Notes: generated by a model from the sequence alone, not told the origin. 64,000 nucleotides of DNA from Anastrepha obliqua (GCF_027943255.1 NC_072893.1:121643784-121707783); one strand, 5' to 3'. Positions 35,101-46,540 are shown, counted from the stretch's first letter. Translations and numbers: made by a program.

Positions 35101-38100
35101 GGCTATCAAAGTAAGCTATACGATATGTAGAATAAAGAGCCAGTGGACTTCTTCAAATTGTTTGTAAATAACGATATATTGGACCTAATTGTAAGTTGTC
35201 GCCATTGGAAGCAGGTAGATATATTCAATATCTAAAATTGTTTGTGTTTAGGTACTAGAAACAAATCGCTATGCTTCTCAATGCACCCAGAAAGACTCTT
35301 TGCCGAATTCCCGTATTCAAAAATGGACACCAACTAATCGTAATGAAATTGAAAAACTTATCAGTATAATCATCTGGATGGGGTTGTGCCCATATCCTTC
35401 ATTGCAATCATATTGGCAGGAAAAGTCGATTTATCAGAATTGCTTGCCCAGCATAATGCCAAGAAATCGTTTTCAATTATTGCTGATCAGGGTCGTATAC
35501 TTTGTACAGATAACTATTATACGTCTGTTAGCTTGGCAAATACTTTACTGCAACGTAAAACGCATTTGATTGGTACTCTGCGATCAAACCGAAAATTTAA
35601 TCCAAGAGAAGTAATTCAAAGAAAACTGAAGATAGGAGAATGTATATCCACTGAATGTAAGGAAGGTATTGTGGTTCAAAAGTGGAAACACAAAAGAGAC
35701 GTTCTTGTTCTAAGTACGAAGTATGGGGAAGAAATGATAAAAGTAAAACAAAGACAACGAGAAGTATTGAAACCAAAAAATGTAGTTGAATATAACAAAT
35801 ACAAATCCTACATAGATATATCTGACCAAATGAAATCTTACAATACCTGTCTTCGCCGTTCTTTGAAATGGTATAGGAAACTTGCCATGGAACTAATAAC
35901 AGGAACGGTTTTAGTGAATGCTTTTGTGGTTTATAAAGAAGTAACCAATGAAAAACTATCAATAACGGAATTGAAGGAAAAAATTGTTGAAAGTTTATTC
36001 GAAAAGGATCATGAATTGGACGTACCAAAACCAAAAGCTCATAGATTGGAAGATCTCTGTCGATCAAAGCGCCGTCGGTGTATAATATGCTACAAAAGAA
36101 TAGCCGAAGAGTCGGGTAGAGAACAGGCTACCAGGAAAACACCGCAAACCACATTGAAATGCGTAGCATGTGAAAAATACTATTGTCTTCAATGTTTCTT
36201 TGACTGCCATAAAATAACACAAAATTCAATAAATTGATGTAAAAATGTTAATGTACTTGAAGTGAGTTAATTTTTTTTTTCCTTTTTTTCGTAATGAATT
36301 GATGTAAAAATATTTAGGTATATGAATTTGACTGTAACTAATAAGTTTATTTTAATCAAAAACTGTATCCAAAAGCTATTATTTCTCCCTAAAAATATAA
36401 ATAAAACCTAGACGAGTAAAAAAATCCGTTAATTTTAATCACTTTTTGAATAGGCCATATGATGCCACATTGGTCTCATACCCATAGGTCAAGCAGCATA
36501 AACGATGCAATGGCTCTAGTATGGCGTGAATACACTACTACTAATAGCCTCTATGAAGCAGCTGCATCAGCACAAACCGAAATCTCACACGTTATACCGT
36601 GAGACCAAGTGTCACCACGAGGCCTGAAAGTCTCTTCGCACTGTGAGACCAACCTGGACTCACATGGCACCCAACGTGTTAAATACACTCAATCACCCTC
36701 AAACTATGCAACAAATTTCATATGCAACTTTCATTGCAAAGGACTGAGAGAATGATAATGCAAATTATTAGTCTATGTTTTTGGAAAAATTATTAATTAT
36801 TATATTTCTTAGATTATGTTTTCCATACTTTTCTTTCAATTTTTATTCCTTTTCAGACTTCTCATAAATTCAACGATGAATTGTTCGCATTTATGGTGGC
36901 TTTAAGTACGCATCAATTCAGAAATTTTGTGCATATATCGGCTGTATTAGTCTACAATCTTTATAAACAGAAGCCGCCTTTCAAAATGGATGCAGTAATG
37001 GTAAGTTAAAAATATAATTTTCTTAAATTAAAATTACTGGAATAATGCGCGGTATGAATTGGGTAATGAATTGTCTTTATTAAGATCACTTAACTGGGCG
37101 TACAAGAAATGGCGCACTTCGACGGACTCGATCAGATAAAGTGCGGTTTTGAATAAGTGATTATGGGAGGATAATTTCTATTAATTGAATTCATATTCCG
37201 TCAAGGAATGTCATCCTAGTAAGCTTGACTAAACAGTTTTGGCCAATATACGGTATTCCACCAGTTGGCACTGTCGCAGACGAAGCATTTCACTTTACCA
37301 TGAGAAGGTAATCCTGTCAACGTGTGTATCCACTAGACAGTTGTTATACTAATATTGAGTTAATTGCAAAACGGTCAACCAAAATTAGCGACTTAGACAT
37401 TTTTGCATTGGACTTTGACCAGATAGGGTCTTTAGAGCCAATACTTGCAGAAAGATAGTAGAATGCCTGCAACTCTTTGCTAGTTAATTCGTGGCGCAGT
37501 TTTCCAGAGACGAGAATTCGTAAGTACCGCTCTCAAAACGTTCTACGTTCTCTGAATTTCGAATGGTAGTCATGCACAAACCCATTCGCTTAGGACGACC
37601 GCCGTTGTTGTTGTTGTAGCAGCATAAACAGTCCTGTGTTGTTGAAGTGACATTCCTTGGCCGGATATAAATCCGGGTTTTATATACAGGCCGCCGTAGC
37701 CGATTGGTTGTTGCGTGACTATCGTTCGGAATTCGGAGACCGTAGATTCGAATCTCCGTGAGACACCAAAATGAGAAAAAGTTCTTTCTAATAGCGGTCG
37801 CCCCTTGGCAGGCAATGGCAAACCGCGGAGTATATTTCTGCCATGAAAAAGCTCCTCATAAAAATATCTGTCGTTCGGAGTCGGCTCAAAACTGTAGGCC
37901 CATCCAATTGTGGAACAACATCACGATGCACGCCACAAAAATAGGAGGAGTAGCTCGGCCCAACACCCAAAAAGGGTGTAAGCGCCAATTATTGAGAAAG
38001 CTGTGGGTAAAATGGGTGCCGCTTTCGCTAACAATGAAACAAAAACACATTCGAATGCGACTTTAGCAGCAACATTTAGCGCGTTTTAGAAATAATGAAA

Positions 38101-41100
38101 TTGATTTTGCATCGATTCATCGCTATAGATGAGAATTGGGTCTATCACTATGATCCTAAATCAAAACAAGATGCTAAAGTGCGGTGAGAACCTGGTTCTT
38201 CTGCTCCGCAACGAGTTTGTGTCCAGAAATCGGGCCCAGAAGAAGGTTACCATCAGTTTTTTGGGATACGAAAGGTATTTCGTTTGTGGATTACTTGCAA
38301 ACTGACACAACAATAAATTTTGAATATTATTGTAACCTTTTAGACCGGCTGAAGGAAAAAAATCGTAAAAAGAGACACTGTTTGTAACAGAAAAAAATTG
38401 TTTTTCATCAGAAAAATGCACCGCTGCCCGAGAGCATTTTGATAATGGCTAAAATGCATGAATTAAAGTGCGAATTGTTGGAGCATCCACCGTATTCTAC
38501 AGATTTGGCACCAAGCGACTTCCATTTGTTGCCAGACCTAAAAAAATTCATACATGGAAAGCGTTTTTCATCAAATGGTGAGGTCATAGCAGCTGTGTAA
38601 GCGTATTTTGCAGCGCTGCCAGATTTTCACTTCAGGGATGGAATTTGTAAATTTGGAATCTCGTTGGAATAAGGGTATTGATGTTCAGGCAGACAGGGAG
38701 GGCATATTTGTAAGCATAAAATTGTGTTTTTCTTATCGACCCGCAAAACTTATTGAACAACCTAGTATAGACGCGTATGCTTTTTGTTTTTTTTTAATTT
38801 TTATTGCGTTTTTATTGGTAACAATTTTTTTTTATTTCTGACAGGGTAGGTGATTAACCTGCCGCTACCAGTCCTAAGTAGTGGGAATGCCCACCTGTCG
38901 TTGCCTAGGACCAACGCCTTCTTATTGCTTAGAGTGCCATCTGTGTTTTACATTTTTCTGGCAGAAGGATCGCACAGATGGTTGAGGACTTCGCTAAACT
39001 TGGTGCGTCTGCGCTATTACCGCGATTGCCCGCTTCCTCTTGTTGGCGCCACTGATGCATTGTGTAACTGTGTGTTTTTGTTGTAGCAGCATAAACATTC
39101 CCCATACTTACATACGGTGAATGCTGCTGGAGTGACAGTCCTTGGCCGGATATAAATCCGGGTCGTTTCGGTAACCGACTGTCGTGGAAACGTATGGTTT
39201 TCTTTGTTGTTTCTTGTTTAAGCAGCCACAATGCAAATAATGCGCTGACTATTGTGCGGGAGAAAGGATGGAAAGGATAAGTTGTTTTTGGGTTTGAGGA
39301 TTGAGATTTTGTGTTTTTTTTACGAACAGGGAAAGTAGGTAAATTTGGAAAAGTGCGACGACCGTCCTTCGAGTAGGATTCGAACCCACATCCTCTAGGC
39401 TGGCAGTCTAGTGCACTTACGCTAGATTACCGAGGCCGCTTATTGCTAAAATTAACCGAACTTTATTGCTTATTTATTTCTTATATAGGGTGTTTTTTTT
39501 AGAGATTAGGTTTTCAAGATGAAATAAAACGTATATAATTTAATGTTATGGCCAAGAATTTAGCTTTATTATAAAGATAAGGGTTTGCCATTATGTTTTA
39601 AAAATGATTTCGGGCAAGTGGCCGCCGCGGCTGGCTCGAATAAATTCCAGCCGAGAGGCCCAATTTTCGACCACTTTTTGCAGCAATTGGGGCCGTATGT
39701 CAGCAATAACGCGCCGAATAATCTCTTCCAAGACGTCAATCGTCTCGGGCTTATCTGCGTAGACAAGCGACTTCACATAGCCCCACAAGAAATAGTCCAG
39801 CGGTGTTATATCGCACGATCTTGGAGGCCACGCCACAGGTCCACGGCGCGAGATAATGCGCTCACCAAAAGTTTCCTTCAATAAATCGATTGTTGCGTTG
39901 GCTGTATGGCAAGTAGCGCCGTCTTGTTGGAACCAAAGGTCGTCCACATCAACATCGTCCAATTCAGGCACGAAAAAGTCATTAATCATGGCTCTATAGC
40001 GCTCTCCATTGACTGTAACATTATGGCCGGCTTCATTTTTAGAAATATGGACCAATGATTCCCTCTGCCCATAGAGCACACCAAACAGTGACTTTTTGAG
40101 GATGTAACGGCGTCTCAGCAATGGCTTGTGGATTATGTTCACTCCAAATGCGACAATTTTGCTTATTGACATACCCATTTAACCAAAAGTGAGCTTCATC
40201 ACTGAACAAAATTTTCTTCGATGCGTCGCGCGAACCGAACCATTATTTTCGTAATAAATTTGCACGATTTGCAAACGTTGTTCAGGTGTAAGTCTATTCA
40301 TTATGAAATGGCAAACCAAACTGAGCATAAATCAAGTGACAGCTGTCAAAAAGACCATCTACGAAAAAAGTAGTGCCAACTTGAAAACCTAACCTCTAAA
40401 AAAAACACCCTTTATCTAACTTTTCCAGTCGGTTATACGTGCGCAGAAATCCTTTATCGATCAGCTGCCGTCCGCACTCTCACCTAACTTACTCTGTGCC
40501 AATGTGGTCTTGCAAGTGTTGCGAATCTTACAAGAATCTCTACAGAAACTACCACCCACCACTGGCGAGAATCGCTTGATAGCACTGAAGCACCTCAACC
40601 ACTACACATGGAATTTGAATGTGAACGCCGATAATGTATTGCCTGATATGTGAGTAGTGCTCTACAATTTACATAGGTCTTTACGTGGACTTAGTCCTTT
40701 CTGGACATTGATTCATGTGTTTACCAATTTAAATTTGTTATGTGTGTATACCGCACTGATACTAACACATACACATACGAGGTGTGTTCAAAAAATAAGG
40801 TGAATTTTAAAATTTCGTGGACTATGCATATACATTCGACTTTCGATAATTTTGTTTTTTATGTTTGTACACTCGTCTCGAAGATATGTTCACGGTTTTA
40901 GCAATATATGTAGCAATATATGTTTAGTTTGTTTGTGAGCGGCATAAAAAATGGATCAATGGAATTGCATAAAATTTTGTGTGAAAAATGGAATTAAGTG
41001 CTCAAAAACACTCGAAATGTTGACAGTGGCATACGGTGAGTGTACTCTGAGTCAAAAAAATCTTTACAAGTGTTACAAGGTTTTCACAGAAGGTCGAGAA

Positions 41101-43221
41101 GATGTGAATGACGACGCTCACTCTGAACGCCCCAGCACATCAACAACCGATGAAAATGCTGCGAAAGTAAAGAAAATTATTATGGAGAATCGTCGAATCA
41201 CAATTAGAGGAGTTGCTGAGGATGTCGGCATATCCGTTGGCTCATGCCTTGCAATCTTTTCGGAAATTTTGTGCATGAAGCATGTGGCAGTGAAGTTTGT
41301 TTCAAAATTGCTGAATTTTGAGCAAAAACAAACGTCGCATGAGCATTGCTCAGGAATTGTTGAATGATCCAGATTTTCTTAAGGGGGAACACCACTGTGA
41401 TTTTTCAAAAAAATCTATTTTTTTTTTTAATTTTCTTAAAGTAGATGTATTCAAAAATATTTAACAAAAATTTTAACTTAAAATCTTGAAAATTGACGAA
41501 GTTATACCCAATACAATAAGTGCAGGTAGTGAGATACATACAACCTCAAATGAAAACTTTAAACGCGTTTTTCTCAAAACGACTTTTCTGAACACGGTGG
41601 TCTCGATTTCTCGAAGACTTATGAACCGATTTTAATTTTTTCATTTTTGTACATGTATTGGCTAGAGTCGTACATAGCCGTTTTTAAAAATTCCAAAAAT
41701 TAATATTTTTTCAAAAGAAAAGGGTAAAAACACAAACTCATTTTTCAAACCTGCACCATTTTCTCAAAAACAAAAAAAAAAAAATACAAAAAACCGCCAC
41801 GTACGACGATAGCCATTGATGTATAGATTAACATTTTTTTGGTTTTTTTGCTTTCAGATGATTTTTCACCGCTGTATCGTGGTCACCAGGGTGCACCAGT
41901 TTTTTTTGACGTCATTGCGTTAATATTAATAACAATTGTAATTTTTAATATTTTTTAATAAAAATTTGTATCAGTATAGTTGAATATATGTTAAATAAAT
42001 TATAATTTGTGCGATACTCAAATAATCATCCCTACTTATAAAAAAAAATTTATGAAAATCACTTAATTTTCACGCGTTCACAGTGGTGTTCCCCCTTAAG
42101 AGGGCCATAACTGGTGACGTGATCATGGGTATATGGTTATATCATCGAATCCAAATCGTCTCAACGGAAAAGTTCAGGAGAGCCAAGACCAAGTCGATCA
42201 TATGTCAAGGTTTTGCTCACTGTTTTCTTCGATTACCGTAGCGTAGTGCAGCAGAAGTTCTTACCTCAAGGTCATACGTTAAATACGGTGTATTACCTTG
42301 AAGTTATGCGCCATTTGCGTGAAGCAAATTGTAGAAAAAATGCATGGCCTTTGCATCATGATAATGCACCTGCTCACTCATCTTTGCTTGTGACAGATTA
42401 TTTGGCTAAAAACAACACCGGTATCATGCCGCAACTCCCGTATTCACCAGATTGGTCCCCTGCGAATTTTTCCTGTTCCCAAGATTGAAGAGACCCATGA
42501 AGGCACAGCGTTTTGCGACGATTGAGGAGATAATCGACGAATCGCTGAGAGAGCACACCGGTGGAATTAGTTGATATCGGTGGACGACATGGACTAGCAC
42601 CATCGGTGGATTGGTGGATATCGTTCGACAAGCAACAGCGGTGTTTGAGATGGACTAGCAATCGTTCCCACGACAGTCAGTTCTACGTAACCGGAACGAC
42701 CCGGATTTATATCCTTCCAAGGACTGTCACTCCAGCAGCATTCCCCGTATATGTGTGGGGAATGTTCATGCTGCTACAAAAACAAAATGGACCAGTAATA
42801 TGAGTGGATTGGTGGGCATGGCATGGGTGGACATAAGAAGATTGCTAGATATCGGTGGATGACGTGGACCAGTAACATCAGTAGACAAAAAGTGCATATC
42901 AGATATGTTTCGAGGACTGGAAAAAAAGGTTGGCACAAGTGTGTTTTACCTGAGGAGGCCTATCTTGTAGGAGATGTAATAGAAATTGATGAATAAAAAA
43001 AATATTTTTTGAGAAAAATGAAAATTCACCTTATTTTTTTAGCACACCGCGTATACACCTTATACTTTTAATTTGTATTCTTCGCATTTTTTAGTTGCAC
43101 TCAAGCGAAAGCCTTGCAGAATCACATGCTAAATAACGCCGAACGAAAGTGCTTAGATACGTATTTGAGCGCTTTGGGCGGGCACACAAATGCCAAAGAA
43201 AAGCCACAGAGTTCTAAGTAA
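29105..43221 (+). CDS. Stromalin-like (SA/STAG family) cohesin subunit, diverged paralog
   Basis: A 924-aa protein predicted all-helical, without catalytic or signal motifs. Exons: 29105-29146, 29200-29617, 29675-29786, 29854-29977, 30043-30251, 30706-30889, 30959-31133, 31186-31337, 31398-31604, 31677-31854, 31912-32090, 32165-32467, 36857-37000, 40429-40649, 43095-43221. Every junction is GT-AG and in phase. Segments follow the order of cohesin SA/STAG proteins: FFNSFERFLMQLC at the STAG start, HLFHNALNGLFFKECHAYIA, NVALTAAELYF, LPKYVAALWPNFAYMKR, and ICLVDLYCTFHNSTEI matching the family's FHN-containing helix. Similarity is spread thin, so this looks like a fast-evolving second stromalin such as SA-2/SNM, which in Drosophila acts in male meiotic homolog pairing. 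The specific role here is inference. A 66-bp intron (30890-30958 region) is open in frame. TTGCAG just before the ATG suggests an upstream 5'UTR exon. The last three introns are filled with transposons. Confidence 0.78.
30265..30705. repeat. AT-only minisatellite filling a stromalin intron
   Basis: More than 20 imperfect copies of a unit of about 19 bp, AAATAATTTTTAAATTCTT, fill the intron between exons 5 and 6 almost to the acceptor (CTAG at 30702-30705). Related introns here are about 60 bp, so the array accounts for nearly the whole length. Confidence 0.9.
32615..32905 (+). repeat. SINE family A copy in stromalin intron
   Basis: Head GCCGTAGCCGAATGGGTTG with B box GGTTCGAATCTCC, then the body (GCAGGTAATGGCAAACCTCC, ATGAAAAAGCTCCTCAT, CCATTTGTGGAACAACATC) ending GAAAAGGGTGTATA. 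Nearly full length. Confidence 0.85.
33021..33160 (-). repeat. Stem-loop repeat (family B)
   Basis: GACAGTC (33090-33096) pairs with GACTGTC (33140-33146) around an inner CCGGATATAAATCCGG hairpin. The AGCAGC / GCTGCT second structure and a GTTGTTGTT (ACAA-type) tail lie to the left. An identical second copy is at 33717-33856 because of the tandem duplication. Confidence 0.75.
33717..33856 (-). repeat. Stem-loop repeat (family B), duplicated copy
   Basis: The same element as at 33021-33160, shifted by 696 bp. Confidence 0.75.
34473..36680 (+). mobile_element. piggyBac-like element with broken transposase
   Basis: Transposase frames at 34735-35130 (acidic N terminus), 35300-35480 (IQKWTPTNRNEIEKLISII) and 35490-36237. 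The last has DNYYTS around 35509, holding one catalytic Asp, SDQMKSYNTCLRRSLKWYRK, and a C-terminal CxxC zinc finger (CIICYKR, CVACEKYYCLQCFFDC). An internal deletion at about 35480 removes the region with the first catalytic Asp, so it is inactive. An inverted repeat GGTGACACGTTGGTCTCA (34473-34490 / 34530-34547) recurs near 36600, and the right edge CCAACGTG-TTAA ends at 36680. Confidence 0.8.
37001..37544. other. Intronic DNA, no gene seen
   Basis: After stromalin exon 13. No recognised coding frame or repeat end was found here. Confidence 0.4.
37545..37681 (-). repeat. SINE A head fragment followed by stem-loop repeat B fragment
   Basis: 37550-37600 is the inverted tRNA-like head (GAATGGTAGTCATGCACAAA, CCCATTCGC). 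37605-37681 is a truncated family B copy with GTTGTTGTTGTAGCAGCAT and CTTGGCCGGATATAAATCCG. Confidence 0.65.
37688..37995 (+). repeat. SINE family A copy
   Basis: Full-length pattern: GGCCGCCGTAGCCGATTGG, GATTCGAATCTCC (one change in the B box), GGCAGGCAATGGCAAACC, ATGAAAAAGCTCCTCAT, ending ACACCCAAAAAGGGTGT-AAGCGCCAATTATT. Confidence 0.85.
38080..38775 (+). mobile_element. Mariner transposase relic, C-terminal half
   Basis: Broken frames read IAIDENWVYHYDP (first catalytic region), HQKNAPLPESILIM (second region, degenerate) and HPPYSTDLAPSDFHLLPDL with the last catalytic Asp, then KKFIHGKRFSSNGEV. The end ACTTATTGAACAACCTAGTA is a typical mariner terminus. Stops and frameshifts throughout. 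Confidence 0.75.
38840..39440 (-). repeat. Second tRNA-like SINE (family C) hosting a stem-loop repeat
   Basis: On the minus strand, 39440-39370 looks tRNA-like: GCGGCCTCGGTAATCTAGCG, an anticodon-like loop CTGCCAG and a B box GGTTCGAATCC. The acceptor stem pairs poorly, so it is not a functional tRNA. The body runs to about 38840, ending CACCTACCCTGTCAGAAATA plus an A-run. A family B stem-loop repeat (39075-39190) interrupts it. Confidence 0.55.
39075..39190 (-). repeat. Stem-loop repeat (family B)
   Basis: GACAGTC (39134-39140) and GACTGTC (39177-39183) enclose CCGGATATAAATCCGG. The AGCAGC/GCTGCT structure and TTTTTGTTGT tail lie on the left. Confidence 0.75.
39488..40410 (-). mobile_element. 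DD41D mariner-like element with terminal repeats
   Basis: Inverted ends are GGGTGTTTTTTTTAGAG on the left and its complement on the right. Minus-strand frame 40178-39591 holds WFQQDGATCHTA (second Asp) and [17 protein letters not shown] (last Asp), with 41 residues between them, hence DD41D. The N-terminal third, including the HTH, is deleted or broken at 40180-40330 although AHFWLNGYVNKQN-type sequence is still discernible. The right end is 18 bp from the acceptor of stromalin exon 14. Confidence 0.83.
41383..42095. mobile_element. TTAA-flanked MITE nested in mariner
   Basis: A 713-bp element with ends GGGGGAACACCACTGTGA and its exact complement TCACAGTGGTGTTCCCCC, flanked by TTAA (41379-41382 and 42096-42099). 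No coding frame. It contains AAACTTTAAACGCGTTTTTC near 41556. Confidence 0.88.
42672..42785 (+). repeat. Stem-loop repeat (family B), best-preserved copy
   Basis: First structure: GACAGTC (42672-42678) with GACTGTC (42722-42728). Second: AGCAGC (42734-42739) with GCTGCT (42770-42775) enclosing ATTCCCC/GGGGAAT (42740-46 / 42757-63). An ACAAAAACAAA tail follows. Confidence 0.85.
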
Positions 43222-44030
43222 AGGTATCGTTGGAATGATGAATCGAAAAGTCGCCGCCAAGTAAAAGTGGATTGCAGTAAAATATTCTAGAAATTCGCTA
43301 ATGTACGTTCATACATACGATAATTTTTTTCCATTGCATTGTGGCCGTTATTATATTTTTATGTTTTCAATTTATTCTCCTTTTGGTTATCAATGTTTAT
43401 AAACAATGAGTAAGAGTGATTGTATGTAAGAAATAACAAGGTGTGAATAGGTAGCCTTCTTGCGCATCTTATTTACGCATTTTGCGCTTCCTTAATTTAC
43501 TTAAACCTTTAAAATTTGTCTTTGCGCCCTTTATTGTTTTGAAAACAAAAAATGTAAGTGTAAGCTAGTACTTTTCCCATAAGGCTGGTGAAATTTTCCA
43601 TAGGCCGTTTATTGAAACACACCCTAGCGCTTAATTTTTCGTTGCTTTTTTATGCTGAAGTACATTTGTTTACTCACTACAAACATTTTTCCGCTCCTTA
43701 TCATTAACTGATTTGGAATTGTAATTATATTGTTTGCTTAGCTTGTCGATTTTTATTTTTCAAAATCTCGCCCATCTGTTGGCGCACTAAAGTTTGTGTA
43801 TTTACATATGTATGTCAATAAATTGTTCGTTTGCCGTCATTTTTAAATTGACTGCTGACGTTATTCACGTGTGTTTATTTAAAATTTACTTTTTGGGGTT
43901 GGCTAATGGCTCCTACTAAATGTTACTTGCTACTTAGCTGAATACAAACATTTCTTTGCTGGAAGCGGAGCATAATCTAAAAAAAACAAACATATGCAGA
44001 TAAGTATGCAGAAATGACCAATAATTCTAC
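43222..44030. other. Stromalin 3' flank, no gene seen
   Basis: It presumably contains the 3' UTR. AATAAA occurs near 43817. No other coding frame is supported. Confidence 0.4.
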
Positions 44031-44035
44031 TCTTG

Positions 44036-44600
44036 GGTAGGTAGGTAGGTAGGTAGGTAGGTAGGTGAAATGGTTAAAGTGTCAGTCTGGCACTCCTCAA
44101 GTAGCACTGAAGCGCCGTTTTGATACCATTATGAGACCTCCAACAGGCAGATATCTACAGCCAGCCAGAGCTGTTGATATAATGGAGAAGATTGATGGGA
44201 TTTAGGTTGGCGCACTGCCCCAGGCTGTCGAAGAAAGGAGCGCCTAGTGACCTTAATTGTCTAGCTGCCAAACCCGGACTTTTACAGAGAAAGTGTTCTA
44301 CAGTCTCCTTCTCTGAAAGGTCCCCACAGCTTCTGCAATGGGGGTTAAATGGTAAGCCCAGCTTTTCCGCATGTGTGCCGATTATCCAATGACCAGTAAA
44401 TACAGCTACGAGTTTGGAAATTGAATGGCGAGGAGTCCAAAGGACTTTCTGAGTCCTTCGTATATCGTATTGGGGCCGTCTTTTCTGCGCTTTCCTGAGA
44501 AATATTTTGTGCAGTTCGCCTTTAACAACTGTCAGGGGGATGCTGATGACCGGGTAGGAGGTCTCAGAATGCTGTGTAAAGAAATCATGGCGATGTCTGT
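44036..44600 (-). mobile_element. LINE relic (R1/LOA type) with GGTA tail
   Basis: The left edge is (GGTA)n at 44036-44064, the complement of a TACC tail. On the minus strand, broken frames include a C-terminal Cys/His segment (NPHCRSCGDLSEKETVEHF at about 44350-44290). No intact domain. Confidence 0.6.
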
Positions 44601-44699
44601 TAACCGTATCTCATTCGATGAAAATCTGTGTATACTTATACTTAAGGAGTCCCGGTGGTGTAGAATCTTCAAAAAAACGATTTTTTTCATGTTTCGAAA

Positions 44700-45590
44700 A
44701 TATAGGCTTTTATTTATTTATTTATTTATTCAATGAATAGTCCTAAAAAATACAGCATTTCTTACAGACTATGAAAACAGATTAATGCCAAATAAATTAA
44801 TCAAATTATTATACTTATAATTAACAATTTTCAATTGTAATGAGTGAACGAAAAAGATAACATTTCTTATAATTTACAGAGGAAGATTATTAGATAATAC
44901 TAAGAATTTAGTTCATCAATTTATTTAGTACAAATTTGCAGTGGTTCTTTGTGTAAGCGAAATCCAGGCCAGTATGATTTGAAAGCGAATTAAATTCTCC
45001 CAGAGTTCAAGAAATCGGAGCATTGGAGGCATAATTAGTTCTTACCATCCCTAACCAGAAAAAATCATGATTCTGTAAACTTCGCTGAGGAATATTTAAA
45101 TTGACTTTCTCGAGTAGCCATGGGGGTCAATAGCCCCATTTATTAAATCGAAAAGGAAAGTAATGGAGAGAATACTCCTTCTAATATCTAGTGATTTTAG
45201 AATTATGAGCAAGCACCGACTTTTATAGGATCGAATTTGATCAGTAAAATTTAAAGAACGCAAAGCATAACGCACAAAAGCTTTCTGGACACGTTCAAGC
45301 CTACTAATATGACAAGCATAATTTGGTATCCAAATAAAGATGGCGTATTCCAACTTCGAACGCACCAGAGACGTATATAACAACTTAATAGTATATGGAT
45401 CAACAAAGTCCGAACTAAAACGTCGAATAAACGCAAGTACGGAATAAGACTTTGAGATGGTATAATTCAAATGTTTTTGAAAAGGAAGAAAGGATATTCC
45501 CAGTATTTTCGATTCTACAGCCGTTTTAGCCGGTAGAGTCAGATTCGTAACGCGGCGGCAGCAATGGAAAATATCCATTAAACTGAATTA
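44700..45590 (-). mobile_element. Jockey-like LINE 3' part with AATA tail
   Basis: Minus-strand frame 45578-45096 is the thumb/C-terminal region of an I/Jockey-type reverse transcriptase (LGISFLPFQKHLNYTISKSY, DPYTIKLLYTSLVRSKLEYA, SRLERVQKAFVRYAL). The frame ends near 45096, and the 3' part runs to a TTTATTTATTTATT tract at 44710-44730, its inverted AATA tail. Confidence 0.75.
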
Positions 45591-46540
45591 TCTCAAAACT
45601 ACATTTTCGGTTTGGTGTTGTCAAAAAAATATACACTATTCAACCGAATCGTCTGAAATTTTAATATGTTGTTCACAACATCAATGGCTATCGCCCGTAC
45701 TAGAATCATATTATTTCAATTATTTCGTTTTTTTTTATTAAAAAACTGAAAAAAATGCGATCTTTTAGGGTGCCAAATTCAAATTTAAAACCGCGCCGTA
45801 TTATTCTAATACGGGAAATAGCTACAGTCATACTGTATAATAATTTTTTTGGTTTTTGTTTCAGATAAATAGAAGAGCCAAAATGGGCAACACCGTCCAG
45901 GTCCAATTTTTCGGGAGGGCCATTTAAAAAATTGTTTTTTGTTTTTACATGAATTAAAAAAAAAAAATTTTACATGAATTAAAAAAAAAAAAATTCATGT
46001 AAAATTCATGTATGTAAAAGAAGTTGAAAAAAATTTGTACATGAATTTTTTTTAATTTCTGTATGTAAAAGGAGTTAAATAAAAAGCCTAAAAAGTTTAA
46101 ATATCGTTTTTAATTTTTTTTATTGTAAACAAAATTTCTGAAAAATCCAAAATTTTCAATCTCTAAACCACCTAAGGGGTCCTGAGGCATAGCAAATTAA
46201 AAACTTTGAAGGCATTTTTCTCGAATTTTTTTTGTCTTTAAATTATGAGGTTCTTCTAGCAAACAAGTAATATGTGAAGGATACTTTTTTGGGTACTTAG
46301 GCGGAAAACTTTAAGTTGGCAACACTTTTTTCTATGACAGATTACAAGGTTTGGCCATCCGAAGCGAAATAGAACTAATAATAAATAATATAATTAAATG
46401 CAAATAACAAAAATATCTTCGACTGCCACGTCCATTGTACATCTACTGTGATTAGTAATAAATCCGGAAAAATTAATCTACTGGATCACTTATGCTGCAA
46501 AATTGGCAATCAGCTGTCAATACTGGGCCGAAAGGTACGG
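45591..46540. other. No gene seen; MITE-like DNA
   Basis: AT-rich with poly-A/T runs. AAAACTTTGAAGGCATTTTT followed by CTCGAA (about 46200) is a variant of the motif shared by the TTAA MITEs, but element ends could not be fixed. Confidence 0.4.

Larger units (their letters stand above)
40778..43051 (+). mobile_element. Mariner element split by a TTAA MITE
   Basis: TA-flanked (40776-77 and 43052-53) with ends starting CGAGGTGTGTTCAAAAAATA and complementary CGCGGTGTGCTAAAAAAATA. Frame 40951-41367 is the N-terminal HTH part (MDQWNCIKFCVKNGIKCSKT). After the nested MITE (41383-42095), frame 42213-42488 gives LTVFFDYRSVV, LHHDNAPAHSSLL and LPYSPDWSPANFSC, with catalytic-region changes (PDL to PDW, D to N). 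Further in are a stem-loop repeat (42672-42785) and GGTGGA-rich degenerate repeats (42550-42880). Located in the last stromalin intron. Confidence 0.82.

Noticed and set aside
35597..36067. Open frame of 156 codons on the minus strand
   Set aside because: Antisense to the piggyBac-like transposase.
39365..39440. A functional tRNA gene (B box GGTTCGAATCC, loop CTGCCAG)
   Set aside because: The acceptor stem does not pair well and the sequence continues into a repeat body, so a SINE head is likelier.
44036..44064. Free-standing GGTA microsatellite
   Set aside because: It directly borders an inverted LINE 3' end and is best read as its tail.
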